This document shows positions 33,828 to 41,435 of a DNA stretch of 41,435 bases, one piece after another (the stretch's first letter is position 1; each line of letters starts with the position of its first letter). Below the pieces are notes generated by a model that did no database searches, was not told the origin of the DNA, and saw only the letters and a list, made by a program, of their open reading frames with translations. The stretch covers positions 1-41,435 of the forward strand of contig CANREE010000016.1 in assembly GCA_947629545.1 (NCBI GenBank), written 5' to 3'. Both the position numbers and the translations under genes were made by a program. The stretch is from an uncultured Lachnospiraceae bacterium. Its GTDB lineage: Bacteria > Bacillota > Clostridia > Lachnospirales > Lachnospiraceae.

Positions 33828-34547
33828 TCATTCCTTCAGAAAATATTCAATTCCCTTCAGAGCGTTCTCCTCATGCGCCGGGGCCGCGAATACACAGAGT
33901 ACGATCCGGTCCGCGCCGGTCGAGGCATACTGCTTAAGCACGGCACTGTCCGTAATATCGATACCGTACTCCAGATCATCGCCGATTGTCGTAACCGTTC
34001 CTGTGACATCGATATCAATGATATGCCCCGTCAGCATACGATCCTTCAGCTGTGCATACGTCTCCTCCGGCAGAACCTCTTTCATATCCGCAAGAAGTCC
34101 CAGATTCGCCTGGTGCTCGAATTGTTCCTCCGAACAGATGATCAGATCCAGCTGCCGGGCGCCCGCGATCGTCATATAAGCCATGTTTGACTGATAGTCA
34201 TCCGTATCATAATAACTGACACTGACATAATCTTTCTTTCGTTCCATGCCGATATATTCTTCCAGCGAAGCTCCCAAATCTTCGGTGGCGCTTACAAAGA
34301 CGTCGTCCAGAAATGCTACGGAAAGGACTTCCTTAGACGGATTGATGACAGACGTATAGAGCATATATGCAACGATAACAACAATCGCAATCAGAGCAGC
34401 CAGCCCCACCAGATAATAATCCCTGAAATAATCAAGCTTCTGCCTCCAGGGAAGATTCTTCAGTTCTTCCTTCGTTACGGTATCTTTCGTCCGGCTGTAA
34501 ATCGACGCGTCATCGTCCAGCGTTGTTTTTCTATGTTCAATATCCAT
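33828..34547 (-). CDS. Single-pass membrane protein of unknown function
   Basis: 239 residues from the ATG at 34547 (AGGAG ten bases upstream). About 40 charged cytoplasmic residues are followed by one membrane segment (YLVGLAALIAIVVIVAYMLY) and an outer domain of about 170 residues. That domain (VLSVAFLDDVFVSATEDL…, QLDLIICSEEQFEHQANLGLLAD) looks like a periplasmic-binding-protein fold fragment. Not recognised beyond this. It is translationally close to the esterase gene (stop overlaps its first possible ATG). Confidence 0.65.
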   Translation of the reverse strand: MDIEHRKTTLDDDASIYSRTKDTVTKEELKNLPWRQKLDYFRDYYLVGLAALIAIVVIVAYMLYTSVINPSKEVLSVAFLDDVFVSATEDLGASLEEYIGMERKKDYVSVSYYDTDDYQSNMAYMTIAGARQLDLIICSEEQFEHQANLGLLADMKEVLPEETYAQLKDRMLTGHIIDIDVTGTVTTIGDDLEYGIDITDSAVLKQYASTGADRIVLCVFAAPAHEENALKGIEYFLKE

Positions 34548-34700
34548 ATGCGGAACACTCCTTTCTGTCCGGAATGCAGTCGGAAGCTGCAATTACCTGT
34601 CAGATATTATAGCCTTTTTCCACTTCACCCGCAACAGATTTATTGAAAATTAAGAATCCATTCACAGCCACTTTATTTTCTGACCCAGAAGAAATGCGGG

Positions 34701-34900
34701 CAGGTCGTCACCGGCGCACTGCACTGCTTGTATGAAATATGAACAAGGTGTCATTGGGGGAACTGCTTGTATGAAATACGAACAAGGTGTCACTGGGGGA
34801 ACTGCTTTTATGGGAATACGAACAAGACGTCACTGGAGCAACTGCTTTTATGGAAATACGAACAAGACGTCACTGGGGCACTGTTCATATGAAAAATACA
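34701..34900 (+). repeat. Tandem array of about five 38-43-bp units, copy B
   Basis: Units begin at about 34701, 34744, 34783, 34823 and 34863. The consensus is CAAGGTGTCACTGGGGGAAC followed by TGCTTTTATGGAAATACGAA. The two middle pairs are nearly identical, so expansion is recent. The unit is a divergent version of the dispersed repeat (GTCACTG core, ATGAAATACGA flank). The gap 34548-35021 holds this array and a terminator; I see no gene in it. Confidence 0.85.
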
Positions 34901-34938
34901 GGGTATCCGTTCCACCGATGTGGTTTAACGGATACCCT
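34892..34938 (-). terminator. Terminator of the ABC/GH5 operon
   Basis: AGGGTATCCGTT (34900-34911) pairs perfectly with AACGGATACCCT (34927-34938), with an inner CCAC/GTGG stem. On the minus strand GTATTTTTC follows. It lies 84 bp after the GH5 stop. Confidence 0.85.
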
Positions 34939-35021
34939 TATCTCTGCAAGAACGATTCCTGCGATGGAAAACAGGCCGCTTTGGCATCTTTGAGCCCATT
35001 TTCGGCGGGAATAGACGATCA

Positions 35022-36203
35022 TTACGCCTCCTCAAACCATCCGAAATCCACGCAGCGTCCCAGATCCCAGGCGTCCCAGCCCTTCCAGGCGTCGCCGTCC
35101 ACCGTGTCGATCAGAAGCTTGTAGCTCCAGAAGAAATACCCGGAGCCGTGGGCCCACGCCTTCTTCTGCATCCGGTCGATGGCCGTGTAGATCTTCTTCT
35201 TCTCCTCGTCGGAGACCTCCGTCATCGCTTCCATCTCGCCGTTTAAGACCGTCTGGCCGCCCTTGGTGTCGCGCCCGCAGGCCATGGAATTGAACAGGCA
35301 CCACTCGCCGACGATCACCGGGAAATACTTCTGCATCTCGATGATCTCCTTCTCGTAGTTCTCCTCCACGAATTTCTCATAAGCTTCCACGTTCTGCTCG
35401 CAGCCCATGCGCTCGGCCACCATCAGGTAGATATGGGTGTCCAGAACCACGTTGGCGTACTTCTCCTCCTGCATGAAATCCTTCCACGCCGTGAAATCAA
35501 AGCCGTCGTGAATCACGACCACCTTATCCTCCGCCAGATGCGGGTTGATCTTATCATATGCAGTCAGATAGAACTGCCGAAGCTGCCCCATCTCATATCC
35601 CTTGGATCCGGCGGCCTTCTCCGGCTCCACCGGCGCGTAGCGCTGGGCTACGGCCATGGTCTCCCACATCTCCGTGGAGACCGGCTCATTTAAGATCTCG
35701 ATGCCCCACAGGCCTTCCCGGTGTCCATAGCGCTCTGCCAGCCGCTCCAGAACCGTATAGACGAATTCGATCTCCTCCGGCTCCTGGAAGAACTTGCAGA
35801 CGCCGCAGATGCCGCCGTTGTCGAAGCCGTTCTGGGAATCCGGTGCCGTGTGGAGGTCGATCAGGATCTTAAGTCCGTAGCGCTCCGCCCACAGAAACGC
35901 CTTGTCCAGCTCCCCGATGCAGCCGATGAACGGCTCCCGGTCGCCGAAGATGAAATACGGCACCGGGATACGGACCGTATTTAAGCCCATCCGCTTCATC
36001 GTAACGAAATCCCGCTCTGTGATATATTCGCTGCGGTGGATCTTCATGCGGGCCTCGTAGACCTCCGGAGCAAGCTGCCGCGGAAGATAATATTCATCCT
36101 CCGCGGTGGTCCCGTCGAACAGTGCCGGGTTCATCCATTTCTCCAGAACCAGCCAGTTGCCAAGATTGACGCCCCTAATGTCCTTAATGATTCCTTTATT
36201 CAC
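35022..36203 (-). CDS. GH5-family glycoside hydrolase (exo-beta-1,3-glucanase-like), cytoplasmic
   Basis: 393 residues with the GH5 TIM-barrel motifs: RGVNLGNWLVLEKWM (close to fungal exo-1,3-beta-glucanases), NTVRIPVPYF, KILIDLHTAPDSQNG, catalytic acid Glu173 in EILNEP, and nucleophile Glu300 in VGEWC. There is no signal peptide. It probably hydrolyses beta-glucan oligosaccharides brought in by the transporter encoded just upstream. The start is GTG at 36203 with AGGAGG eight bases upstream. It is the last gene of the operon, before a strong terminator. Confidence 0.9.
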   Translation of the reverse strand: MNKGIIKDIRGVNLGNWLVLEKWMNPALFDGTTAEDEYYLPRQLAPEVYEARMKIHRSEYITERDFVTMKRMGLNTVRIPVPYFIFGDREPFIGCIGELDKAFLWAERYGLKILIDLHTAPDSQNGFDNGGICGVCKFFQEPEEIEFVYTVLERLAERYGHREGLWGIEILNEPVSTEMWETMAVAQRYAPVEPEKAAGSKGYEMGQLRQFYLTAYDKINPHLAEDKVVVIHDGFDFTAWKDFMQEEKYANVVLDTHIYLMVAERMGCEQNVEAYEKFVEENYEKEIIEMQKYFPVIVGEWCLFNSMACGRDTKGGQTVLNGEMEAMTEVSDEEKKKIYTAIDRMQKKAWAHGSGYFFWSYKLLIDTVDGDAWKGWDAWDLGRCVDFGWFEEA

Positions 36204-36290
36204 GAGAGATACCTCCTCCTTCTTACAATAAAGTTGCGGTGGTTAGATACCTGGCAGTCAGTCAGGACTAACCGTTTCATTATGAAATAC

Positions 36291-36316
36291 GGGGCCGATA
36301 AAACCTTATCAGCCCC
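36291..36316 (-). terminator. Hairpin between the binding-protein and GH5 genes
   Basis: GGGGC-C-GATAA / TTATC-A-GCCCC with loop AACC, followed on the minus strand by a weak GTATTTC. It may reduce read-through into GH5 or protect the upstream mRNA, giving more binding protein than enzyme. A second inverted repeat, GGTTAG…CTAACC, lies at 36241-36273. Confidence 0.5.
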
Positions 36317-36373
36317 GCAATATCTGCCTGTCGGATCCTGCATGCCGACGCTGCCGGCGTGTCAGTCCCTCTC

Positions 36374-36409
36374 TTACCTCGCCAGGCCATCGATGTAAGC
36401 GTCAAACTG
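36374..36409 (-). pseudogene. Tail copy of a sugar-binding protein gene
   Basis: Directly after the binding-protein stop, 36 bp read QFDAYIDGLAR-stop, nearly the same as the gene's own end QLDAYIESLAK-stop. The copy is 37 bp away and out of frame, so it is not read through. It looks like the last codons of a deleted paralogous gene. Confidence 0.7.
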
Positions 36410-36410
36410 C

Positions 36411-37928
36411 TTACTTCGCCAGGCTCTCGATGTAAGCGTCAAGCTGCTTCTGGCACTCCTCGACAACCTTGTCGATACCCGCGGACTTCATCGCCTGACG
36501 GTACTCCTCGATGGAAGCTTCTACGTCGTCGGTGTAGCCCAGCTCCAGCGGCCAGCCGTACTGCTGCTTCGCGTTGGTGCAGGCGGCAACTTCAGTGGTG
36601 ATGTTGGTGGTATCCAGAACGAAGCCGGTGAACTTCTCGGTTCCTACACCGTCCTTGATGGTCTGCTCCCATCCCTCGCGGATGGTGTCATACTCTTCGG
36701 GAACGCCGGCCTGGTTGCGGTTCAGTTCCATCGTACGGGCAGCCCACATGGCGTTGGTGCTGTACAGATCCATGTCGAGAATCGTGAACTGTCCCTGATC
36801 GTTCAGCTCATAGGTCGTGCCTTCGATGCCGTAATAGAACGCGTCATACACTTCCTGATCGGTCGTGATCAGATTCCACAGTGCCAGAGCTCTCTCCGGG
36901 TTCTTCGCCGTGTTGGAGATAACCATGCAGTCCTGGGTGAACGGAAGGTGGGCGACATCCTTGGTCATGGTGCCGTACTTGAAATCCCAATCCGGCTGCT
37001 GGACCGTGTAACCGGACCAGGTATCAATGTTGTGGAAGGTCAGACCGGCCTTGCCGTTCTGGGTCTTCTGGGAATCCGTATCAGCCAGCGCAGACTTGGA
37101 CCAGTAGCCCTTGTCGCACCACTCCTTCATTCTCTTGTAGAAATCGGTCGCGCCCTCCAGATCATACAGAGGAGTCACAGTCGGATGCTCCGCGGACGGA
37201 TCGTAGAACAGGAAACGAAGGTTCGCGTCGATGTCGTAAAGTCCGTTGGATCTGGTCCATACCAGAGAGGTCTCGGGACCGGCGGAGTACTCATTGATGG
37301 CCTCCATCTCCGGATGATTGGCTACAATGTAATCGCAGTACTGTTCGACTTCCTCGAAGGTATCGATCGTGTCCGTGATGCCGGCTTCCGCAGCGATATC
37401 GCCGCGGTAGATCGCGCCGTAGGTCGTATAGGTCGGGAGCAGGGTCGGAACCGCATACAGATGTCCGTCTACGGTAGCCTGTGCCAGCGCGGTCTCAGAC
37501 TGCAGCGCATAGTTGTCAGGAGCGTACTGCTGAAGCATGGTATCCAGCTCCATGAACGCGCCCCTTCTCGCCAGGTTGGAGAAGCCCAGCCAGCCGGCAC
37601 AGTAGGCCATGTCGAACGCCTCGCCGGAGGAGAACAGAAGCGGATACTTCTGCGCGTACTCCGCCCAGCCGATCCAGTTGATCTTCAGCGTGCAGTTCAG
37701 CTTCTCTTTCAGCAGCTTATTCAGGTTCTCATCGACGATATCCTGTCCGGCAGGCCGGTCGCTGATAACGTACATCACGAGTTCCACTTCCTTGGAAGTA
37801 TCAACTGCCCCGGCTTCACCGGAACCGCCGCCCGATGAACTGCCTGCCGAAGATCCGCCGCCGCAGCCGGTGAGAAGGCTTAAGCCCATCGCAGCCGCAA
37901 GCAGTGTTGCAAATAATCTTTTTTTCAT
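36411..37928 (-). CDS. Extracellular solute-binding lipoprotein (YtcQ/LplA-like, carbohydrate ABC transporter)
   Basis: 505 residues from the ATG at 37928 (AGGAGG eight bases upstream; the 11-codon longer frame lacks a site). The signal peptide ends in LTGC, then a Gly/Ser linker (GGGSSAGSSSGGG) and a family 1-type binding domain: ELVMYVISDRPAGQDIVDENLNK…, FSSGEAFDMAYCAGW, NPERALALWNLI. The size fits the large binding proteins that go with YteP/YtcP permeases, used for oligo- and polysaccharides. It should deliver the glycan to the permeases upstream. Two repeats of its C-terminal end follow the stop. Confidence 0.92.
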   Translation of the reverse strand: MKKRLFATLLAAAMGLSLLTGCGGGSSAGSSSGGGSGEAGAVDTSKEVELVMYVISDRPAGQDIVDENLNKLLKEKLNCTLKINWIGWAEYAQKYPLLFSSGEAFDMAYCAGWLGFSNLARRGAFMELDTMLQQYAPDNYALQSETALAQATVDGHLYAVPTLLPTYTTYGAIYRGDIAAEAGITDTIDTFEEVEQYCDYIVANHPEMEAINEYSAGPETSLVWTRSNGLYDIDANLRFLFYDPSAEHPTVTPLYDLEGATDFYKRMKEWCDKGYWSKSALADTDSQKTQNGKAGLTFHNIDTWSGYTVQQPDWDFKYGTMTKDVAHLPFTQDCMVISNTAKNPERALALWNLITTDQEVYDAFYYGIEGTTYELNDQGQFTILDMDLYSTNAMWAARTMELNRNQAGVPEEYDTIREGWEQTIKDGVGTEKFTGFVLDTTNITTEVAACTNAKQQYGWPLELGYTDDVEASIEEYRQAMKSAGIDKVVEECQKQLDAYIESLAK

Positions 37929-37992
37929 TCTTTTTACCTCCTTATAATTCCCACAGCGCATATGCGCCGATGGTTACATGATATCTTTCCGC

Positions 37993-38070
37993 GTGCCGAC
38001 GCAGTTCCCGGCGGCACACGTTTTACATGCGATCAGGGCGTCAGTGACGCTCTGCACATATTTCCATGCA
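37993..38070 (-). repeat. Hairpin plus dispersed repeat copy D, between permease and binding-protein genes
   Basis: GTGCCG (37993-37998) pairs with CGGCAC (38012-38017). Next to it, 38021-38070 on the minus strand reads GCATGGAAATATGTGCAG, then GCGTCA-C-TGACGC as a perfect stem, then CCTGATCGCATGTAAA. No T-run follows. Such hairpins between permease and binding-protein genes often stabilise the binding-protein mRNA. Confidence 0.6.
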
Positions 38071-38098
38071 GAAAGTACGTCCGTTGAAGGTGCCGCGA

Positions 38099-39025
38099 TC
38101 ATCCCTTGACGGAACCGATCGTGATACCGGCGATGAAGTACTTCTGTACGAACGGGTACACGATCACGATGGGGCCGGTGGCCACGACTGCCATTGCCAG
38201 CTTTAAGGAGTTGGACGGCAGGTTCTGGACCTGGATGCCGGCCTGCGCCGCGATCCGCGACAGCGCCTGCGTCTGCTGTTGGATGGAATAAAGCATGTAC
38301 TGCAGCGGGTACTTGGTCTCAGTGCTCATGTACAGCATGGCATTGTACCAGTCGTTCCAGTAGCCCAGAGCCAGGAACAGGCCAATGGTCGCCAGACCGG
38401 ACTTCAGAAGCGGAATGACGATCGTGAAGAGGATCCTCCACTCTCCCGCCCCGTCCAGCTTCGCTGACTCGATCAGGGAGAACGGTACGTTGTTCACGAA
38501 GGTTCTCATGATCAGCAGGTAGAATACGTTGAACATACCCGGCAGGATCAGAGCCAGCATGTTATCCTTCAGATGCAGGTACTGGATATAGAAAATGTAG
38601 GTGCTGACCATACCGCCGTTGAACAGCGTCGTGAAATAGAAGAAAAACGACAGCCAGTTGCGGTACTTGAAATCCTTGCGGCTGATGACGTAAGCCGTCA
38701 TCGTGGTCAGCAGAAGGCCCAGCAGGGTGCCGGCGGCCGTGATGAAGATGGACACGCCGTAGGCGCGGATGATCCTCTCAGGCGTCTTGAAGATAATGCC
38801 GTACGCCTCCAGGGAGAACTCTCCCGGGATCAGGCTGAAGCCGTGGAAGCTGATCCACTGCTCCGCGGTCACGGAACCGGACAGAAGCAGAAGGAACGGG
38901 ATCAGGCAGACCACAGCGACCAGAAGCACGATACCGTAGCAGATCACATAGAAGGCTTTGGAAGAAGCGCTCAGTTTGATCTTGCGCGGCGCGGATTCCA
39001 TCATATCTTTATCATTCTTTGCCAT
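38099..39025 (-). CDS. Carbohydrate ABC permease (YtcP-like)
   Basis: 308 residues, six membrane segments. The EAA loop reads IESAKLDGAGEWRILFTIVIPLLKSGL, the docking site for the ATPase. The N-terminal part (WISFHGFSLIPGEFSLEAYGIIF) and the C-terminus (PFVQKYFIAGITIGSVKG) are typical of the CUT1 YtcP group. AGGAGGGG precedes the ATG. It pairs with the permease encoded 19 bp upstream. No ATPase gene is in the window; these systems often share a general MsmX-like ATPase. Confidence 0.93.
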   Translation of the reverse strand: MAKNDKDMMESAPRKIKLSASSKAFYVICYGIVLLVAVVCLIPFLLLLSGSVTAEQWISFHGFSLIPGEFSLEAYGIIFKTPERIIRAYGVSIFITAAGTLLGLLLTTMTAYVISRKDFKYRNWLSFFFYFTTLFNGGMVSTYIFYIQYLHLKDNMLALILPGMFNVFYLLIMRTFVNNVPFSLIESAKLDGAGEWRILFTIVIPLLKSGLATIGLFLALGYWNDWYNAMLYMSTETKYPLQYMLYSIQQQTQALSRIAAQAGIQVQNLPSNSLKLAMAVVATGPIVIVYPFVQKYFIAGITIGSVKG

Positions 39026-39044
39026 AATTTCTTCCCCTCCTTCT

Positions 39045-39965
39045 TTAGAACAGCGCGTAATCTTCGTCGATCTTCTTCACGATCGTGTTGACGATCATGA
39101 TGATGGCGAAGCACAGTACGGACTGATAGAATGTGGCCGCGGCGGTCATACCGATATCCGGGTTCGTGATCAGGGACCGAAACACGTAGGTATCGATCAC
39201 GTCGGTGGCGTTGAACAGCTGGCCGTTATTTCCTACGATCTGGTAGAACATCTCGAAGTCACCGCGGAGGATTCGTCCTACCTGCAGAAGGATCATGGTC
39301 ACCAGGGTCGGGCGGATGGACGGCAGCGTGATGTAGCGGATGCGCTGGAAGATCGTCGCACCGTCAATGGCGGCCGCCTCGTTGATCTCACCGTCGACGC
39401 CGGTCACGGCCGCGATGTAGATGACCGAGTTATAACCGGTCCATTTCCACGCGTTGAACGCGCAGATGATGATCGGCCAGGCCATCGGCATCATGTAGAA
39501 GTTCACCTTCTCGCCGCCGAACGTCTGGATGACCGAGTTGATCAGACCGGTCTCGTAGTTGAAGATGGAGAACACGAAAACTCCGACGACAACCCATGAA
39601 ATAAAGTACGGAAGCAGGATGACCGTCTGTGTCACTTTCTTAAAGTATTTGGCGTGGATCTCTGTGATGAAAATGGCGATGATGACTGCCAAAAGCTGGG
39701 AAGTGATCAGGTTCAGCAGGTTGTACAGGATCGTGTTGCGGGTGATGAGCCAGCCGGTTCCGGAACTGAACAGATAACCGAAGTTCTGCAGTCCGTTGAA
39801 CGGGCTTCCAAACACACCCAGGTTGTACCGGTACTCCTTGAAAGCGAGGATCAGGCCGCTCATCGGGAAGTACGACATGACGAGCACCAGGATAAAGGCC
39901 GGCGCCGCCATTGCAAAAAGCGCTTTGTTCTTCTTAAATTCGTCGAAAAAGCCTTCTTTTTTCAT
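39045..39965 (-). CDS. Carbohydrate ABC permease (YteP/LplB-like)
   Basis: 306 residues. The ATG at 39965 has AGGAGG six bases upstream, so the 16-codon longer frame is not used. Six membrane segments, with SYFPMSGLILAFKEYRYNLG near the start and the EAA loop NEAAAIDGATIFQRIRYITLPSIRP. First gene of the transport operon, behind the promoter at 40018-40047, and partner of the YtcP-like permease. Confidence 0.93.
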   Translation of the reverse strand: MKKEGFFDEFKKNKALFAMAAPAFILVLVMSYFPMSGLILAFKEYRYNLGVFGSPFNGLQNFGYLFSSGTGWLITRNTILYNLLNLITSQLLAVIIAIFITEIHAKYFKKVTQTVILLPYFISWVVVGVFVFSIFNYETGLINSVIQTFGGEKVNFYMMPMAWPIIICAFNAWKWTGYNSVIYIAAVTGVDGEINEAAAIDGATIFQRIRYITLPSIRPTLVTMILLQVGRILRGDFEMFYQIVGNNGQLFNATDVIDTYVFRSLITNPDIGMTAAATFYQSVLCFAIIMIVNTIVKKIDEDYALF

Positions 39966-40017
39966 ACCAAACCTCCTTATTTTTATTTCTTTTTGGGGCC
40001 CTTTTTTGAACATATAA

Positions 40018-40047
40018 AGATTAGCATACTGCCAAGATGTTTGTCAA
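40018..40047 (-). promoter_or_regulatory. Promoter of the ABC/GH5 operon
   Basis: Minus-strand TTGACA (40042-40047), 18-bp spacer, and TAATCT (40018-40023) preceded by TG (extended -10). The weak -10 suits activation, probably by the AraC-type regulator encoded just upstream. Confidence 0.65.
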
Positions 40048-40160
40048 TAGTTTTTTGTATAATATTTACAATGTATTTTGCGCGTCTTTGAGAATTTATT
40101 GTTATCATGCATATTATTAGAGCTGTAATTCCAGATTAATTAGACATATTTTCGCACAGC

Positions 40161-40204
40161 AAAAGAAGCCTTTGTAACTACTGCACGAATCGTGCCCGCA
40201 AAGG
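40161..40204 (-). terminator. Terminator after the AraC-type regulator gene
   Basis: CCTTTG/CAAAGG (40169-40174 and 40199-40204) enclose GCACGA-A/T-TCGTGC, and CTTCTTTT follows on the minus strand. It starts directly at the regulator's stop. Confidence 0.6.
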
Positions 40205-41356
40205 TTATTGACGGATCCCGTATTTTTCACGATACGTTTTCGGCGTCATACCGGTATACCTCTTAAACGCCTGGCCGAAATGACTCTGTGAAGCGAAGCC
40301 GAAGGAATAGGCGACCTCGTCCAGCGGCTTATCCAGATAGACAAGTTCTTTCTTCGACGCTTCTATCTTCTCCCGTATGATGTATTCCGACAGCTTTACT
40401 CCTTCTTCCTGAAGGAACAGGTGGGAGAGATACCCGGGCGTGATATCAAGCTGGTCCGCAATGTCTTTTACACTCAGTTTCGAATGGAGCTGGCTGACGA
40501 TCAGGCTTTTGCAACGGATAACCAGCGGGTTCTGACGGTCCTTGTCCTTCTTTGCCGTCAGTTCGCGCACGGCCATGCAGTATTCGATCTCTGCCTGCCG
40601 CGCGTACGCCCCCGCGGCCATGATGTCCTGCATCTCTTCGATATGCTGGATAAACGCGTCGGACATGGAAAACGCCGTTTCCGGAACCAGGCCGCCCGCG
40701 ATCGCCGAACGGGAAGCCAGCGTGATCACTACGATCGCCATGTCTTTCATCTGCCGCAGAGGATCGGGGGAAAGCATGCCGTATCTTCCCACAAACGATT
40801 CTCCGAAGCTTCTGTTCAGCGCGTCGAGATCACCCTCCCGGATCGCCTCCTGCTCCCTGAGCTCCTGGCTGTAGGGATTATGTACGGAAGCGCTCTCGCG
40901 CAGTTCATGCATCACGCTGCTTAAATGCCTGCGCATGGAATGGATCATTTCATCATTCACGAAATTCTTCCGCAGCAGTTCTTCCTTGCTGATGTTCCTC
41001 TCTGTCGCCGCTTCATAGATCATCATGACCGCTTCGATAAAATCGTTCAGAGACATACGCGGTACCTTGTAAGGCTTTGACGAATCCATAGCGTGCGCTT
41101 TGATCAGATGAAGGGATGCCTCTGTTTCTTTGCCGCTGACGCAGCAAGGCCCCAGCACGTATATGGAATCTGACTCTTTAACGATCCCGTAGAGGATCTG
41201 GTGAGGTTCCTGGAAAAATACCGGATACTCTTCGCAACTTTTTTCAAGGATCTGCTGCGTAAGGCTATTGTCACAGGAGAAGACGTCCTGCTGCTCCCCG
41301 TGATCCGTATGGACAGCCAGCACTTTCCCATTTCCATCAAAAATATGGATCGGCAC
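40205..41356 (-). CDS. AraC-family transcriptional regulator of the glycan operon
   Basis: 383 residues from the GTG at 41356. The C-terminal 100 hold the two helix-turn-helix motifs: LSVKDIADQLDITPGYLSHLFLQEEG and DEVAYSFGFASQSHFGQAFKRYTGMTP-KTYRE. The N-terminal 250 are a sensor region beginning PIHIFDGNGKVLAV, of the kind found in Lachnospiraceae regulators of sugar transport. It probably activates the operon transcribed away from it, when the glycan is present. The start is uncertain: no ribosome site is seen at the GTG, and two in-frame TAG codons lie in the 40 bp before it, in sequence that still looks coding (LSD-stop-EVS-stop-SVQLHV). The N-terminus may be truncated, or the true start shifted by a frameshift. 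The last 79 bp of the window show no other gene. Confidence 0.85.
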   Translation of the reverse strand: MPIHIFDGNGKVLAVHTDHGEQQDVFSCDNSLTQQILEKSCEEYPVFFQEPHQILYGIVKESDSIYVLGPCCVSGKETEASLHLIKAHAMDSSKPYKVPRMSLNDFIEAVMMIYEAATERNISKEELLRKNFVNDEMIHSMRRHLSSVMHELRESASVHNPYSQELREQEAIREGDLDALNRSFGESFVGRYGMLSPDPLRQMKDMAIVVITLASRSAIAGGLVPETAFSMSDAFIQHIEEMQDIMAAGAYARQAEIEYCMAVRELTAKKDKDRQNPLVIRCKSLIVSQLHSKLSVKDIADQLDITPGYLSHLFLQEEGVKLSEYIIREKIEASKKELVYLDKPLDEVAYSFGFASQSHFGQAFKRYTGMTPKTYREKYGIRQ

Positions 41357-41435
41357 ATGGAGTTGTACGCTCTAAGAGACTTCCTAATCACTCAATTAGA
41401 AAGCGTCTTAAACCGTACAAGCCGTAAGCAAAGAA

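Noticed and set aside
34701-34900. Regular repeats resembling a CRISPR array
   Set aside because: The units are contiguous without unique spacers, vary in length and match dispersed intergenic repeats. There are no cas genes.
34732-35124. Plus-strand open frame of 130 codons
   Set aside because: Its repeated KYEQGV-type residues come from translating the tandem DNA repeat, and it runs antisense into the GH5 gene.

Overview
The window looks like a chromosomal segment of a moderately GC-rich Clostridia species, most likely Lachnospiraceae. The reasons are the Gram-positive style genes (short HisG plus HisZ, a DUF2344 / TIGR03960-type radical SAM pair next to RNase G, an AraC + YteP/YtcP-type ABC sugar operon, lipobox lipoproteins), strong AGGAGG ribosome sites and TTGACA-N17-TATAAT-type promoters. 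Almost everything is on the minus strand; only the ABC-class ATPase at 30.9-32.6 kb is on the plus strand.

Reading in the direction of transcription (right to left): (1) 41.4-35.0 kb: an AraC-type regulator, two ABC permeases, a sugar-binding lipoprotein and a cytoplasmic GH5 glucanase form an oligosaccharide uptake and degradation operon. (2) 34.5-32.8 kb: a single-pass membrane protein, an esterase-like hydrolase and a 72-residue conserved protein. (3) 32.6-28.9 kb: the plus-strand ATPase and a divergent DUF4163/DUF3298-type lipoprotein. (4) 28.8-27.4 kb: a PurF homologue without its N-terminal catalytic cysteine. (5) 27.3-22.3 kb: hisZ, a 30-codon ORF, hisG, hisD, hisB and a YcxB-like gene behind a consensus promoter. 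(6) 22.2-16.1 kb: an MFS transporter with a structured 5' leader, ftsH, an SDR oxidoreductase and a serpin lipoprotein, which separate the first his block from hisA-hisIE at 15.7-13.6 kb. HisIE carries a degenerate HisF-like N-terminal domain. (7) 13.4-8.2 kb: pepT, the radical SAM pair and RNase G, the usual partners of rplU-rpmA in Clostridia.

The most interesting region is 0.2-8.2 kb. Here RNase G and rplU, usually adjacent, are separated by an eight-gene surface cassette. It has the logic of a dlt (D-alanylation) operon: adenylation enzyme, carrier protein, MBOAT O-acyltransferase and SGNH hydrolase. Added to these are a secreted transglutaminase with cell-wall-binding repeats, a frameshifted secreted protein, and two paralogous M15-type lipoprotein peptidases at the two ends. 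Several key residues differ from the textbook families: the amino-acid-binding Asp of the adenylation domain is Val, the SGNH nucleophile position is Cys, and one M15 copy has Asn at a zinc-ligand Asp. The cassette may attach a non-alpha-amino-acid acyl group to an envelope polymer. That is an inference.

Other signals: a dispersed hairpin-forming repeat occurs at five intergenic sites, twice tandemly expanded, with covariation in the stem. A pseudoknot-capable leader precedes the MFS gene. A tail copy of the sugar-binding protein gene lies just past its stop, and an acetyltransferase gene has lost its middle.
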